DNA of 64,000 nt, from assembly GCA_024404025.1 (NCBI GenBank), contig JAKSQP010000010.1, positions 1-64,000 of the forward strand, in the 5' to 3' direction. The translations under genes and the position numbers were made by a program. Below, in pieces: positions 36,588-45,556 of the stretch. The stretch's first letter is position 1. Every line of letters begins with the position of its first letter. The notes under the pieces are model-generated. The model ran no database searches. It saw only the letters and a list, made by a program, of their open reading frames with translations, and was not told the origin of the DNA. This DNA comes from Clostridia bacterium. GTDB taxonomy: Bacteria; Bacillota; Clostridia; Oscillospirales; Acutalibacteraceae.

Positions 36588-37154
36588 TCATTCTTCATAT
36601 ACTGCCGAAACACATTTTTCGATATTGCCGGAGCCGAAGTCATAAAACAATTCAAAGCCGTTGTCACGCCACTCAAATCTGTAATTTCCGCTTGAAAAAG
36701 GCATAAAACCGTCGTCCGTTGTGTATTCTCCGAGCAATTTCAGCGTTAACGGAGAAGTTTTTTCATAAATTTCTCCCCAGCCGCCGAGAAGAAAACTTTT
36801 TTCACAGACGACAATTTCGTGTTTTTCATCCGGAGTGATAAATTCGTGATAGTCTGCGCTTTCGCTGAAAACAAAAAGCATTGCCGAATATCCGACTGCC
36901 GCCGCTGCGATAACTGCGGACATCAAAAACGCCGGTACCTTTTTCAGATTTTTGCAAAGCAGAACAATTATTCCGCCGGCAAAAAACAGAATTGCCGCCG
37001 AAACAGCCGAAAGCGCAAAAACATGGGTAAATCTGCCCAGATAAACCGCAACCCCTTTGCCGTCAAGCAATTTTAGCACTTTATAAGCGATATATACAAT
37101 TGCCGAAATAATCAGGGAAATTTTTGAACAAAGCGGTATTTCCGGCTTTTTCAT
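36588..37154 (-). CDS. Hypothetical membrane protein
   Basis: The 188-aa product has three predicted membrane segments in the first 95 residues (around KISLIISAIVYIAYKVL, FALSAVSAAILFFAGGIIVLL and AVIAAAAVGYSAMLFVF) and a soluble C-terminal half with strand-rich sequence (CEKSFLLGGWGEIYE). I do not recognise it. It overlaps the end of the GH140-like gene by four bases and so is coupled to it. Confidence 0.7.
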   Translation of the reverse strand: MKKPEIPLCSKISLIISAIVYIAYKVLKLLDGKGVAVYLGRFTHVFALSAVSAAILFFAGGIIVLLCKNLKKVPAFLMSAVIAAAAVGYSAMLFVFSESADYHEFITPDEKHEIVVCEKSFLLGGWGEIYEKTSPLTLKLLGEYTTDDGFMPFSSGNYRFEWRDNGFELFYDFGSGNIEKCVSAVYEE

Positions 37155-39124
37155 CGGGTTTCTCCTTTGCAGATATAAATGACCATATCCTTTGAAACCG
37201 TTTCGCCGCCGAACTTCTTTTCGCCTATTTCATAAGTACCGAATGGCGTTGATATGAAGCTTTCTTCTGCGGAATATTTGCCGGTTGAAGGATCAAACCA
37301 CTTGAATTTATATTCCGTGCAGGGCTCAAGACTGCCGACTCTGCCGGTTTTGTTTCCTGCTTTTGAATTGGGCTTTGCGCCGACCGACTTATCGCTGAAA
37401 TTATAGAAATAAATAACGATTTCGGAATTATCCTCATTGCTTGCGGTATAGGCATAAACGCCGTTTTTCGGGGAGAAATAAAGCTTATCATCAAATCTCG
37501 GAATAAGATTCCACCAATCGAAAGAGGTGAAGAAATTCTTCATATAACCGGCCTGATATGATGACGGATATTCAAGCGCATCCTGCCAGGTTGCGTTGAT
37601 TTTTTCTTCCGAGGTTATTGTGTCGATTCCGTCGGAGGAATTGTTCTCCTCATCGTATGTGTTAAGATAGCTCCATGTATCGTGCGCTCCCCAGCCGTAG
37701 CCGAACATTCCGCTTAAATACGCCGCCCAGCCCTGCATTCTTGAGCCGAAATTTTTTGTCCAGAGATAGCAATATCTGCCTTCATAATTAATTGCGGGCT
37801 TGCCCTGCGAATTAAACCAATAATCTTTTTCGATCCTGCAGTCGCTATTTCCCGTCAGGGTCGGCGACCATTGAACGGCATACCAGCTGTGAGCGGCAAC
37901 GCTTCTGAAAGCAGACGGTTCCGAGGCACAGAATGAAGTCAGCTTTTCATCAAGGGCACTGCCGTTTCCGTAAGCTGCAGTTGAGCCTGAATTTTCCTGA
38001 TGCGCCGTAAGCGGGTGGGAATAGGCATCATATTTATCAATATATTCGGCCATCAGCCTGTAAGGGTTATTCTTACAGCTCCATTCGGGATGGTTATCCT
38101 CTCTCCAATAGAAATCGTTATCGACTTCCTGGCCGAGAGTCCACATAACAGGATAGGAGCCGTATCTTGCGACCCAGTATCTTGAAGCCTTTTCAAGATA
38201 TTTTTTGACCTCCGGAGTAAGGCTTCCGTCGGCTTCATATCCGCCGAAATTATTGATGAGCCAGTCAATATAATACGGGAAGAAAAACTGCGCATTTGCG
38301 TGGCAGAGACCGTATGAGGCTATGGTTTTGAATTTGATGTCATAATCCTCAAAGCCCGCCATATCTGCCTGTGTTATGCCGTCTTCAACATTGAATTTTG
38401 CCCCAATAGGCTCGCTCTGCATAACTGTAAATCCCTGCGAAGCTCTCTTTTTTGCAATTATATCAACCATTTCGGCCGTTTCGTCTCCGAGGCTCCAATG
38501 AGTATCGCCGAGATAGAAAAACGGGGTTCCGTCATCATAAGTCATATATTTTTTGTTTGTCGATGTCGTAACAAAGCCGTGGCGGTAAATGTCATATTCG
38601 CCGTCATATTTTTTGCATACGGCTCTGCCCGTTCTGCCGTTAAGAGAGGCGTTTGAATCATCCGTGCAGACGGTCTTGAAAAGCCATTCGCCCTCCGACG
38701 GGCAGACGAAGCGGATTTTCCATGTGTTTCCGCCTGCCCAGAATCCGGGGATGATGTATTTAACGCCGTTTCCGACAAGAATCATTTCAACATCAACATC
38801 ATTGAAAGCATCGGAATAGTTTTTTTCGCTTTCTAATGTTATTTCGTTTGAAAGCCATGTTTCGGTTTCGATATTCATTTCCGGATACTTCACAAAATCC
38901 TCTCCCGTGTCATCGGCAAAAGCCTTTTTCCGATAAGTCGATTCCTGCGGATAAATTTGTGATTCCGCTTCGGAATTTCTGATATATTCCGCAACTGATA
39001 TTCCGAACGAGCGGATAAACGGAATTTCCGAAACCGCTTTTCCGATTTTTCCCGAGCTTGAAATTCCGCTTCCGAAAAATAAAATAACAGATAAAACCGC
39101 TGCTGCAAATTTGGTCATTTTCAT
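37151..39124 (-). CDS. Secreted DUF5060/DUF4038 glycoside hydrolase, GH140 (apiosidase)-like
   Basis: The 657-aa protein has an N-terminal hydrophobic export segment, an N-terminal DUF5060 beta-sandwich (GNGVKYIIPGFWAGGNTWKI), a DUF4038 TIM barrel and a C-terminal beta domain. The barrel opens with FFYLGDTHWSLGDE; likely catalytic Glu residues are in WTLGQEVDND and INYEGRY. Relatives cleave apiose from pectin side chains, but the family is broad. It lies downstream of the secreted protein at 39190 and is coupled to a membrane protein. Two ATG codons are possible (39124 or 39118). Confidence 0.82.
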   Translation of the reverse strand: MKMTKFAAAVLSVILFFGSGISSSGKIGKAVSEIPFIRSFGISVAEYIRNSEAESQIYPQESTYRKKAFADDTGEDFVKYPEMNIETETWLSNEITLESEKNYSDAFNDVDVEMILVGNGVKYIIPGFWAGGNTWKIRFVCPSEGEWLFKTVCTDDSNASLNGRTGRAVCKKYDGEYDIYRHGFVTTSTNKKYMTYDDGTPFFYLGDTHWSLGDETAEMVDIIAKKRASQGFTVMQSEPIGAKFNVEDGITQADMAGFEDYDIKFKTIASYGLCHANAQFFFPYYIDWLINNFGGYEADGSLTPEVKKYLEKASRYWVARYGSYPVMWTLGQEVDNDFYWREDNHPEWSCKNNPYRLMAEYIDKYDAYSHPLTAHQENSGSTAAYGNGSALDEKLTSFCASEPSAFRSVAAHSWYAVQWSPTLTGNSDCRIEKDYWFNSQGKPAINYEGRYCYLWTKNFGSRMQGWAAYLSGMFGYGWGAHDTWSYLNTYDEENNSSDGIDTITSEEKINATWQDALEYPSSYQAGYMKNFFTSFDWWNLIPRFDDKLYFSPKNGVYAYTASNEDNSEIVIYFYNFSDKSVGAKPNSKAGNKTGRVGSLEPCTEYKFKWFDPSTGKYSAEESFISTPFGTYEIGEKKFGGETVSKDMVIYICKGETR

Positions 39125-39144
39125 TTTCCCTTTCTTTTTCGTTG

Positions 39145-39177
39145 AAAAAAATCACCGTTATATTTCAAACGGTGATT
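39145..39177 (-). terminator. Terminator of the gene at 39190
   Basis: On the minus strand a perfect stem AATCACCGTT / AACGGTGATT is followed by seven T. Confidence 0.85.
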
Positions 39178-39189
39178 ATAAACATACTA

Positions 39190-40080
39190 TTAACCCGGAG
39201 GAGTGTCAACAGTTCCGGCTTTAACAACATGAGCGCTTGCCCCTTTGCCCCTGCCGGACTGCTTCCAGACATTGTTATATCTGAAATCGGATACATTCTG
39301 CTCTTTATCGGAAGAAAATTCTGCGGGAGCTTTATCGAGATCTTCGCTGTTATAGTCGCCGGGATTTTCTTTCTTCTCGTAGCAGAAATATTTCATATTG
39401 AGATCATACTTTTTATCTCGTTCTTTGCCGTCTACTCTGCGCTTGATATTAAGACGGGTTATTCCCGGGAAAACGGTCCACGGGAAAATAAATCCGTTTT
39501 TGCCGGCATTCCATATTGAGCAGGCAAAGGTAACGCAGTTGAAGATGATGGGATCCCACCAGTTGAGATTTCTGATTTTATTGCTGATCTTTGCCAGCGT
39601 TTCCTTATCAAGCTCGCCGCACATATATTTGACATTGTTGACTTTTCCTCTGTCTTCTTCGTTTTCACTTACGGCAAAAAGATTATAGGTGTAGTTTTCA
39701 ACATTATAGTGCAGACCGAAGCCGTCGCTTCTCGTAAGACCGAATTCGCCGAGAGAAACGCCCTCGCCCGGAAGAAGCTTATATACACCGACCTCAAGAA
39801 TTTCTTTATCCTTGCTGACATTTTCAATATATACCCAGATATGACCGAGCGACGGGAATCCGGATGCGTTTGAGCAGAGATAAATCAGAGCGACCGTGTC
39901 TTCTTCATATTGAAATTCTTCGGTTTGTTCTTCCTGCTGTTCTTCCCGCAAAAGATTCGCAGCCTGCAAATCCCGCTCAACGGAGATCTCGTCCGAAGCA
40001 GAGCCGCTGAATACAAGGCATCCGAAAATTGTTATAAGTGAAAGGATGATTGCTGTTGAACATTTTAATATTTTTCTCAC
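39190..40080 (-). CDS. Secreted protein, possible permuted papain-fold (LRAT/NlpC-P60-like) domain
   Basis: The 296-aa product has a signal peptide (about residues 1-28), an acidic Glu/Gln-rich segment, and a domain with GHIWVYIENV (His80) followed 100 residues later by IIFNCVTFACSIW (Cys182). A His strand before an N-C-x-x-F helix is the order seen in circularly permuted papain-fold enzymes, but I cannot name the family. The tail is polar and repetitive. Start is GTG at 40080, nine bases after AGGAGG; the ATG eight bases earlier is out of frame. It has its own promoter. Confidence 0.65.
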   Translation of the reverse strand: MRKILKCSTAIILSLITIFGCLVFSGSASDEISVERDLQAANLLREEQQEEQTEEFQYEEDTVALIYLCSNASGFPSLGHIWVYIENVSKDKEILEVGVYKLLPGEGVSLGEFGLTRSDGFGLHYNVENYTYNLFAVSENEEDRGKVNNVKYMCGELDKETLAKISNKIRNLNWWDPIIFNCVTFACSIWNAGKNGFIFPWTVFPGITRLNIKRRVDGKERDKKYDLNMKYFCYEKKENPGDYNSEDLDKAPAEFSSDKEQNVSDFRYNNVWKQSGRGKGASAHVVKAGTVDTPPG

Positions 40081-40104
40081 GATTCATATCCTCCTTTTGG
40101 GATA

Positions 40105-40132
40105 ATTATACCACATATCATCCGAAATGCAA
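40105..40132 (-). promoter_or_regulatory. Promoter of the gene at 39190
   Basis: On the minus strand TTGCAT (40127-40132), 16-nt spacer ending TGG, TATAAT (40105-40110). Confidence 0.7.
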
Positions 40133-40197
40133 CATAAAATTCAACAAATTCAAAACAATTTATTTTTTTCTAATTTATTTTTAATTTTTGGATTTTA

Positions 40198-40206
40198 TGA
40201 TATAAT
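40198..40206 (+). promoter_or_regulatory. Extended -10 promoter of the two-component operon
   Basis: TGA-TATAAT with no clear -35 box, about 35 bases before the response regulator start. Confidence 0.6.
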
Positions 40207-40239
40207 TATCAGCAAGATATCCGATACGGAGTGATTAAC

Positions 40240-40914
40240 ATGAGAATTCTTATTGCCGAAGACGAAAAAAGCCTGAACAGAATCATTACCCGTCAGCTTT
40301 CATCCGCAAATTACAGCGTTGACAGCTGCTTTGACGGAGAAGAGGCACTTGACTGCCTTTCCTTTGCCGAATATGATGCCGCAATTCTTGACATAAATAT
40401 GCCGAAGCTTGACGGCTTTTCTCTTGTAAAAAAAATCAGAGCAAAAGGAATCAATGTGCCGGTGCTTTTTCTGACCGCAAGGGACAGCATTGAAGACCGT
40501 GTTGAAGGTCTTGACATCGGCGCAGACGATTATCTCGTTAAGCCGTTTTCGTTTGATGAGCTTCTTGCAAGAATCAGGGTTATGATAAGAAGAAAAGCCG
40601 ATGTAAGAACAAGCATACTCACCTGCTCGGATCTTTCACTCGACCTCGGCTCTCACAGAGTTTCAAGAGGCGGCAGAGATATTGACCTGACCGCAAAGGA
40701 ATTTGAGCTTCTGCGCTGCCTTATGATAAACAAAGGCAATGTTTTAAGCCGTGAGCAGATCGAAAACCATATATGGAATTTTGATTATGAGGGCGGCACA
40801 AATGTTGTTGATGTTTACATAAGGTATCTGAGAAAGAAAATTGACGATGATTATGAAAAGAAGCTTATACGCACCGTCAGGGGCGCAGGATATGTCATAA
40901 GGGAGAACGATTAA
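40240..40914 (+). CDS. OmpR/PhoB-type response regulator
   Basis: A DNA-binding response regulator. The receiver has the acidic pocket AEDE, phospho-acceptor Asp51 in AAILDINMPKLDG, the Thr in LFLTARDS and Lys in YLVKPFSFDELLARI. The C-terminal winged helix contains DLTAKEFELLRCLM and VRGAGYVIRE. The ATG at 40240 follows GGAG by eight bases; an upstream GTG is less likely. Its stop overlaps the kinase start by one base. Confidence 0.95.
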   Translation: MRILIAEDEKSLNRIITRQLSSANYSVDSCFDGEEALDCLSFAEYDAAILDINMPKLDGFSLVKKIRAKGINVPVLFLTARDSIEDRVEGLDIGADDYLVKPFSFDELLARIRVMIRRKADVRTSILTCSDLSLDLGSHRVSRGGRDIDLTAKEFELLRCLMINKGNVLSREQIENHIWNFDYEGGTNVVDVYIRYLRKKIDDDYEKKLIRTVRGAGYVIREND

Positions 40915-42491
40915 TGAAAATATCATTCAAGCTGAAAACCGCAATGCTGATAGCGCTTATCATTACGCTTGTCTGCGCAGCAAGCGTTTTCACTCTTATT
41001 TCCGCAGGAGAAAAAGCCATCGGCGATGAATTGAAGCAGCGGCTCATTCAATCCGTTGAAAGAAATGCGGATGAGGTCGAAATCAAGAACGGAATTCTTG
41101 ACATTGAAAATGACTTTGCGTTTTACGCCGGCGGAGTATATTGCAGCGTTTATTCATCCGACGGCAAATATATAAAAGGCGAGATGCCCGATTCGCTCAA
41201 CGCAGATATCGAATTCCGGAACGGGGAAACGGCAAGCCGCAAAATCAACGATGAAAATTATCTTGTTTATGATTCGCAGGTTCTTTTTAACAAATATGAA
41301 TGTGAGGTCGATATCCGCTCCGGCAATGTCATCAACTGCGAAGCCGGCTCGGCTGATTATGAATCCGTTGAAGAAAATGAATATCGCAACATAAAATTCA
41401 GCAGCGGAATAAGCGCTTCAAAAGCGGTTGAAGCCGCAATCGAATTTGTTGATGCAAACAGAGAAAAAGTTAAGCTGATCTCGGTTGATTATGAACCGCT
41501 TTCCGATTCCGGAGTTTTTAAAGTTGAATTCGTTTCGGATCAGGCAGAATATATATGGATAAGAGGTATCACTCCCGCCGACAGCACGGGAAACGCTTTT
41601 TCAACCATAAACAGATGGGTCCTCTGCTCGCTTCCGCTTCTGATTTTTGTTGCCGCAATATTGGCTTATCTCATCGCAAAGCGCATAATCAAGCCCGTTG
41701 AAGACATCACCTTATCGGCAAAGGATATAAGCTCCGGCAATGACCTTTCAAAGAGAATCGAAATCGGAAACGGCAGGGACGAAATTCATGTGCTTGCCGA
41801 TACCTTCAACGAAATGTTTGAAAGGCTCGGAAAATCCTTTGAAAATGAAAGGCAATTCACTTCCGATGCCTCTCATGAGCTTCGCACTCCCCTTGCCGTT
41901 ATCAAAGGAGAATGTGAATTTGCGCTTTCAAAAAATTCGAATGCCTCGGATTATCCCGAAGCATTCAGAGAAATTCAGGCGCAGGCAGACAAAATGACCG
42001 CACTTGTTTCAACTCTGCTCACGCTCACAAGAACAGATCAGAAAAGCTCAAAATTCGTTCTTGAACCGAATGACATCAGCATACTGTGCGAGGAGGTTTG
42101 CGCCGATTTCAGAAGCGACAGAGGGATCAGTATAAAATATGATATTGAAAAGAATATCGTTATGAACTGCGAGCCCGTTCTGATTTGCAGACTGCTTGAA
42201 AATCTTCTGACAAATTCCGTTAAATACGGAAAAGAAAACGGCGAGACCGTTGTTAAATTATATAAAGAAAAAGAACATATCATATTATCCATTGCGGATA
42301 ACGGAATCGGAATGACCGCCGAAGAAAAAGAAAAAGCGTTCAACAGATTTTACCGTGCCGATTCGGCAAGAAGCGGCGAAGGCTTCGGCCTCGGCCTTTC
42401 TCTCGTAAGTAAGATAGCAGAGCTTCACGGCGGAACGGCAGTTGTTGAATCGGAAAAGGGCAAAGGCTCCGAATTCAGAATAATATTTTAA
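40914..42491 (+). CDS. Membrane sensor histidine kinase
   Basis: A HAMP-containing sensor kinase of 525 aa. Membrane helix 1 is near residues 8-30 and helix 2 near 234-255. Between them is a 200-residue extracytoplasmic part whose second half (SASKAVEAAIEFVDANREKV) resembles a PepSY domain. HAMP, the phospho-acceptor His321 in SDASHELRTP, the N-box ENLLTNSVKYG, DNGIGM and GFGLGLSL complete it. The operon and domain order resemble CusS/ArlS-type systems; the signal is unknown. Confidence 0.93.
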   Translation: MKISFKLKTAMLIALIITLVCAASVFTLISAGEKAIGDELKQRLIQSVERNADEVEIKNGILDIENDFAFYAGGVYCSVYSSDGKYIKGEMPDSLNADIEFRNGETASRKINDENYLVYDSQVLFNKYECEVDIRSGNVINCEAGSADYESVEENEYRNIKFSSGISASKAVEAAIEFVDANREKVKLISVDYEPLSDSGVFKVEFVSDQAEYIWIRGITPADSTGNAFSTINRWVLCSLPLLIFVAAILAYLIAKRIIKPVEDITLSAKDISSGNDLSKRIEIGNGRDEIHVLADTFNEMFERLGKSFENERQFTSDASHELRTPLAVIKGECEFALSKNSNASDYPEAFREIQAQADKMTALVSTLLTLTRTDQKSSKFVLEPNDISILCEEVCADFRSDRGISIKYDIEKNIVMNCEPVLICRLLENLLTNSVKYGKENGETVVKLYKEKEHIILSIADNGIGMTAEEKEKAFNRFYRADSARSGEGFGLGLSLVSKIAELHGGTAVVESEKGKGSEFRIIF

Positions 42492-42527
42492 AAAATTCCC
42501 CGTACCGACCGGTACGGGGAATTTTTT
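42491..42527. terminator. Bidirectional terminator
   Basis: Stem AAAAATTCCCCGTACC / GGTACGGGGAATTTTT with a 4-nt loop between the convergent kinase and glmM genes. Confidence 0.9.
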
Positions 42528-43851
42528 ATTTTATCGTCTTTGCAACATCGAAAACGATTTTTCTGCATTTTTCAATCGTATCCGCCTCAACCATAACTCT
42601 GATAACAGGCTCCGTTCCGCTTTCACGAACAAGGATTCTGCCGGAATCGCCGAGCTCTTTTTCCGCATTTTCGATTGCCGCCTTTGTTTCTTCTCTGCCG
42701 AGCGCAGCCGCTTTATCTTCGACCCGGATGTTTTCAAGCACCTGGGGATAAATCGTCAGCCCGTCATAAAGCCTGCTCATCGGCAGCTTTCTGCTCATCA
42801 TTATCTGCATCATTTTAAGGGCGGTAAGCATTCCGTCACCCGTGGTGGCATACTTTGAAAAGATGATATGTCCGCTCTGCTCTCCGCCGAGAAAATAGCC
42901 GTTTTTCACCATTTCCTCATAAACGAATCTGTCGCCGACCTTCGTCTTTATGCAGTTTATGCCTTCCTCTTCAAACGCCTTGAAAAGACCGAGGTTCGAC
43001 ATAACCGTTGCAACAACGGTGTTATCGTGAAGGCTGCCTTTGTTTTTATAATACTTTCCGCAGATATAAAGAATGTGATCGCCGGTAAGAATGTTTCCAT
43101 TTTCGTCGACGCAGAGGCATCTGTCTGCATCGCCGTCAAAGGCAAAGCCCGCATCAAGGCCCTTTTCAACAACAAACTTCTGAAGCACCTCAATATGGGT
43201 TGAGCCTGCGTTTTCATTAACATTGAAACCGTCCGGCTCATTATTTATAACATAGGTTTTTGCGCCGAGCGCATCAAAAACCGCCTTGGCAATATTCCAG
43301 GTGCTTCCGTTTGCGCAGTCAAGGCCGATTTTCTTTCCCTTGAACGAATAAACACCGAGTGAAATGAGATAACCGATATATCTGTTTCTGCCGGCAGCAT
43401 AGTCAACCGTGCGTCCGATTTTCTCTCTTTTTGCAAGGGGAATTTCAAATTTACCGTCAATATAATCCTCTACAAGCGAAATGACATCATCGCTCATTTT
43501 TTCGCCGCTTGAGCTGATAAGCTTGATTCCGTTGTCATAATAGGGATTGTGGCTTGCGGTTATCATTATTCCGCAATCGAAATCATCCGTTTTAACAACG
43601 TATGCAACCGACGGAGTTGTTGTTACATGAAGAATATATGCGTCTGCCCCTGCTGCCGTTATGCCTGCGCAAAGAGCATATTCAAACATATATGATGAGC
43701 GCCTCGTATCCTTGCCGATAACGATATTTGCCTTTTCTTTATCCTTTGAAAAATACCATCCGAGGAATTTTCCGACCGCAAATGCACGGTCCGCCGTAAG
43801 CTCGCAGTTGGCTTCTCCTCTGAAGCCGTCTGTTCCGAAATATTTACCCAT
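42526..43851 (-). CDS. glmM: Phosphoglucosamine mutase GlmM
   Basis: Converts glucosamine-6-phosphate to glucosamine-1-phosphate for UDP-GlcNAc and cell-wall synthesis. The 441-aa protein has the four alpha-phosphohexomutase motifs: KDTRRSS, catalytic Ser100 in ITASHNPYYDNGIK, the metal loop AFDGDADRC and the phosphate-binding ESGTEPVIRVM. It abuts the left-handed-helix gene with no gap, so it is the third gene of that operon. A broader phosphohexomutase role is possible. Confidence 0.9.
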   Translation of the reverse strand: MGKYFGTDGFRGEANCELTADRAFAVGKFLGWYFSKDKEKANIVIGKDTRRSSYMFEYALCAGITAAGADAYILHVTTTPSVAYVVKTDDFDCGIMITASHNPYYDNGIKLISSSGEKMSDDVISLVEDYIDGKFEIPLAKREKIGRTVDYAAGRNRYIGYLISLGVYSFKGKKIGLDCANGSTWNIAKAVFDALGAKTYVINNEPDGFNVNENAGSTHIEVLQKFVVEKGLDAGFAFDGDADRCLCVDENGNILTGDHILYICGKYYKNKGSLHDNTVVATVMSNLGLFKAFEEEGINCIKTKVGDRFVYEEMVKNGYFLGGEQSGHIIFSKYATTGDGMLTALKMMQIMMSRKLPMSRLYDGLTIYPQVLENIRVEDKAAALGREETKAAIENAEKELGDSGRILVRESGTEPVIRVMVEADTIEKCRKIVFDVAKTIK

Positions 43852-44511
43852 TCAAAACCTCTTAACTATCTCATTCTGGAATTTATAAATTGAATTTTCG
43901 GGAACTGTTTCTCTTACGCTCGAAAGAGGATAAACGCTGCTTTTGCGCCCGATCACCGTGCCGGGATTCAGAACGCAGTTGCATCCGATTTCGGCATAAT
44001 CGCCTAGCATCGCTCCGCATTTATATCTGCCCGTGTCGATTTTTTCGCTGCCGCAGCGAACCGAAACATTGCTTCTGTCCGATTTAACATTTGATGTCAC
44101 CGCACCTGCGCCCATGTGAGCCTTATAGCCGAAAATACTGTCGCCCACATAGTTATAATGCGGAACCTGAACATTATCGAAAAGAATGCAGTTTTTAAGC
44201 TCCGCAGAATTGCCTACAACGCAGTTTTCTCCTATGAGAGCGGAGCCTCTGATGAATGCGCAATGTCTGATTTCCGTTTTCGCTCCGATAATGCACGGCC
44301 CGTCTATTGAAGCCGAAGAAGCAACGGAAGCGCTTTTGTGGATCCATATATCTGCCCCTGCCCTGTTATATTCATTTTCCGGAAGGGAAGCGCCGATTGA
44401 CAGAATAATTCTTTTGATTTCTCCGAGAATCTCAAACGGATAAACGGTTTTTTCAAGATATTCTCCGGCAAGAGAATGTGAAAAATCAAATAATTCGCAT
44501 GATTTAATCAA
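43852..44511 (-). CDS. Left-handed beta-helix acetyltransferase, GlmU C-terminal-like
   Basis: The 219-aa protein is mostly hexapeptide repeats (ASVASSASIDGPCIIG, ALIGENCVVGNSAELKNC) forming a left-handed beta-helix. VPHYNYVGDSIFG followed by GAGAVTSN aligns with the GlmU active site (VNHLSYLGD, then GAGTITCN), keeping the catalytic His (His118) and Asn (Asn141). It has no nucleotidyltransferase domain; a separate nucleotidyltransferase gene lies two bases upstream and glmM immediately downstream. Acetylation of glucosamine-1-phosphate is likely but inferred. Confidence 0.82.
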   Translation of the reverse strand: MIKSCELFDFSHSLAGEYLEKTVYPFEILGEIKRIILSIGASLPENEYNRAGADIWIHKSASVASSASIDGPCIIGAKTEIRHCAFIRGSALIGENCVVGNSAELKNCILFDNVQVPHYNYVGDSIFGYKAHMGAGAVTSNVKSDRSNVSVRCGSEKIDTGRYKCGAMLGDYAEIGCNCVLNPGTVIGRKSSVYPLSSVRETVPENSIYKFQNEIVKRF

Positions 44512-44513
44512 TA

Positions 44514-45407
44514 TTATTTCCTCAAATCAGAATAAAGATCGTTGCAGTATTTCTTTTCTTCATACAGCTTTCTGAAGCTTTCCACAACAGCCGGCTTATC
44601 CTCCATAAAGGTTACGCCGAACCACTGCGCATCCGTGCGCAGAGCCTCAACTTCAACGCCTTTTTTGATAAGCGAATCAACAACGGCGGGGAGCATATAT
44701 TCACCCTTGAGAAGATCTGTATTTGTTTCAAGGAATTCGGGGAAGCCTTCTTCAAGAACACCAATAAACGATGCCGGCAGGCACCAGAAATTCATTGAAA
44801 CAACCGTTTCCGGGTCGATGTATATGCCGTCTGCTTCCGCTCCCTCCGGAGTTCCTATTATATGCCTTGTTTCGTTGATGGCCGTAAGCTTTCCGTTTTC
44901 TATTGTGCAGAGTCCTCTTGAAACTCCGCCGTTTTCGGAAAGAGTATTTTTGAGAACATAGCCGATAAGGCCGTATTTGCCCTCATCGAGAAGCTTTGAA
45001 GCCTTAACAAAACCGTCTTTGCCGTAATAATCATCGGCATTGATAACGGCAAACGGCTCATTTATATAACCCTTGCAGCCGAGAACGGCGTGGCCCGTTC
45101 CCCAGGGCTTGACCCTGCCTTCACGGAGCTTTTCGGGAATGTTATCCATGCTCTGAAAAACATAAACGAATTCAATGCCGAGACCCTCGCACGCTTTTTC
45201 GATTCTGTTGCCGATAATATTTCTGAAATCTTCTTCAATTTCTTTACGGATGATAAAAACTATTTTGTTGAATCCTGCTTTGATCGCATCGTGAACGGAA
45301 TAATCCATAATGATTTCGCCGCCCGGGCCGACCTTTTCAAGCTGCTTGATTCCGCCTACGAATCTTGAGCCGATACCTGCTGCAAGAATAACAAGTGTCT
45401 TTTTCAT
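44514..45407 (-). CDS. Sugar-1-phosphate nucleotidyltransferase
   Basis: An NDP-sugar pyrophosphorylase fold of 297 aa with the signature LAAGIGSRFVGGIKQLEKVG, GTGHAVLGCKGYI and the metal Asp pair in AVINADDYYG. It differs from the GlmU N-terminal domain in the loop after the signature. The neighbours (GlmU-type acetyltransferase and glmM) suggest that it makes UDP-GlcNAc or a similar NDP-amino sugar. Own promoter at 45451-45479; GAGAGG before the ATG. Confidence 0.87.
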   Translation of the reverse strand: MKKTLVILAAGIGSRFVGGIKQLEKVGPGGEIIMDYSVHDAIKAGFNKIVFIIRKEIEEDFRNIIGNRIEKACEGLGIEFVYVFQSMDNIPEKLREGRVKPWGTGHAVLGCKGYINEPFAVINADDYYGKDGFVKASKLLDEGKYGLIGYVLKNTLSENGGVSRGLCTIENGKLTAINETRHIIGTPEGAEADGIYIDPETVVSMNFWCLPASFIGVLEEGFPEFLETNTDLLKGEYMLPAVVDSLIKKGVEVEALRTDAQWFGVTFMEDKPAVVESFRKLYEEKKYCNDLYSDLRK

Positions 45408-45450
45408 AAATTTAACCTCTCTTTTATTATATCCATATCAGAACCGATGT

Positions 45451-45479
45451 ATTATACCATCTTTCCATATATTTTGCAA
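45451..45479 (-). promoter_or_regulatory. Promoter of the nucleotidyltransferase-glmM operon
   Basis: On the minus strand TTGCAA (45474-45479), 17-nt spacer ending TGG, TATAAT (45451-45456). Confidence 0.8.
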
Positions 45480-45493
45480 TATAAGAACAAATA

Positions 45494-45548
45494 TATGCGG
45501 TATATTTTATGTGCACGGAAATCACATTATCACAAAATATACCGCATA
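45494..45548. repeat. Long AT-rich hairpin
   Basis: Perfect 15-bp arms TATGCGGTATATTTT (45494-45508) and AAAATATACCGCATA (45534-45548) enclose a 25-nt loop that itself holds ATGTG/CACAT. It lies between the end of the phosphoesterase gene and the next promoter. It may be a weak terminator; it has no proper T-run. Confidence 0.7.
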
Positions 45549-45556
45549 ACTTTAAT

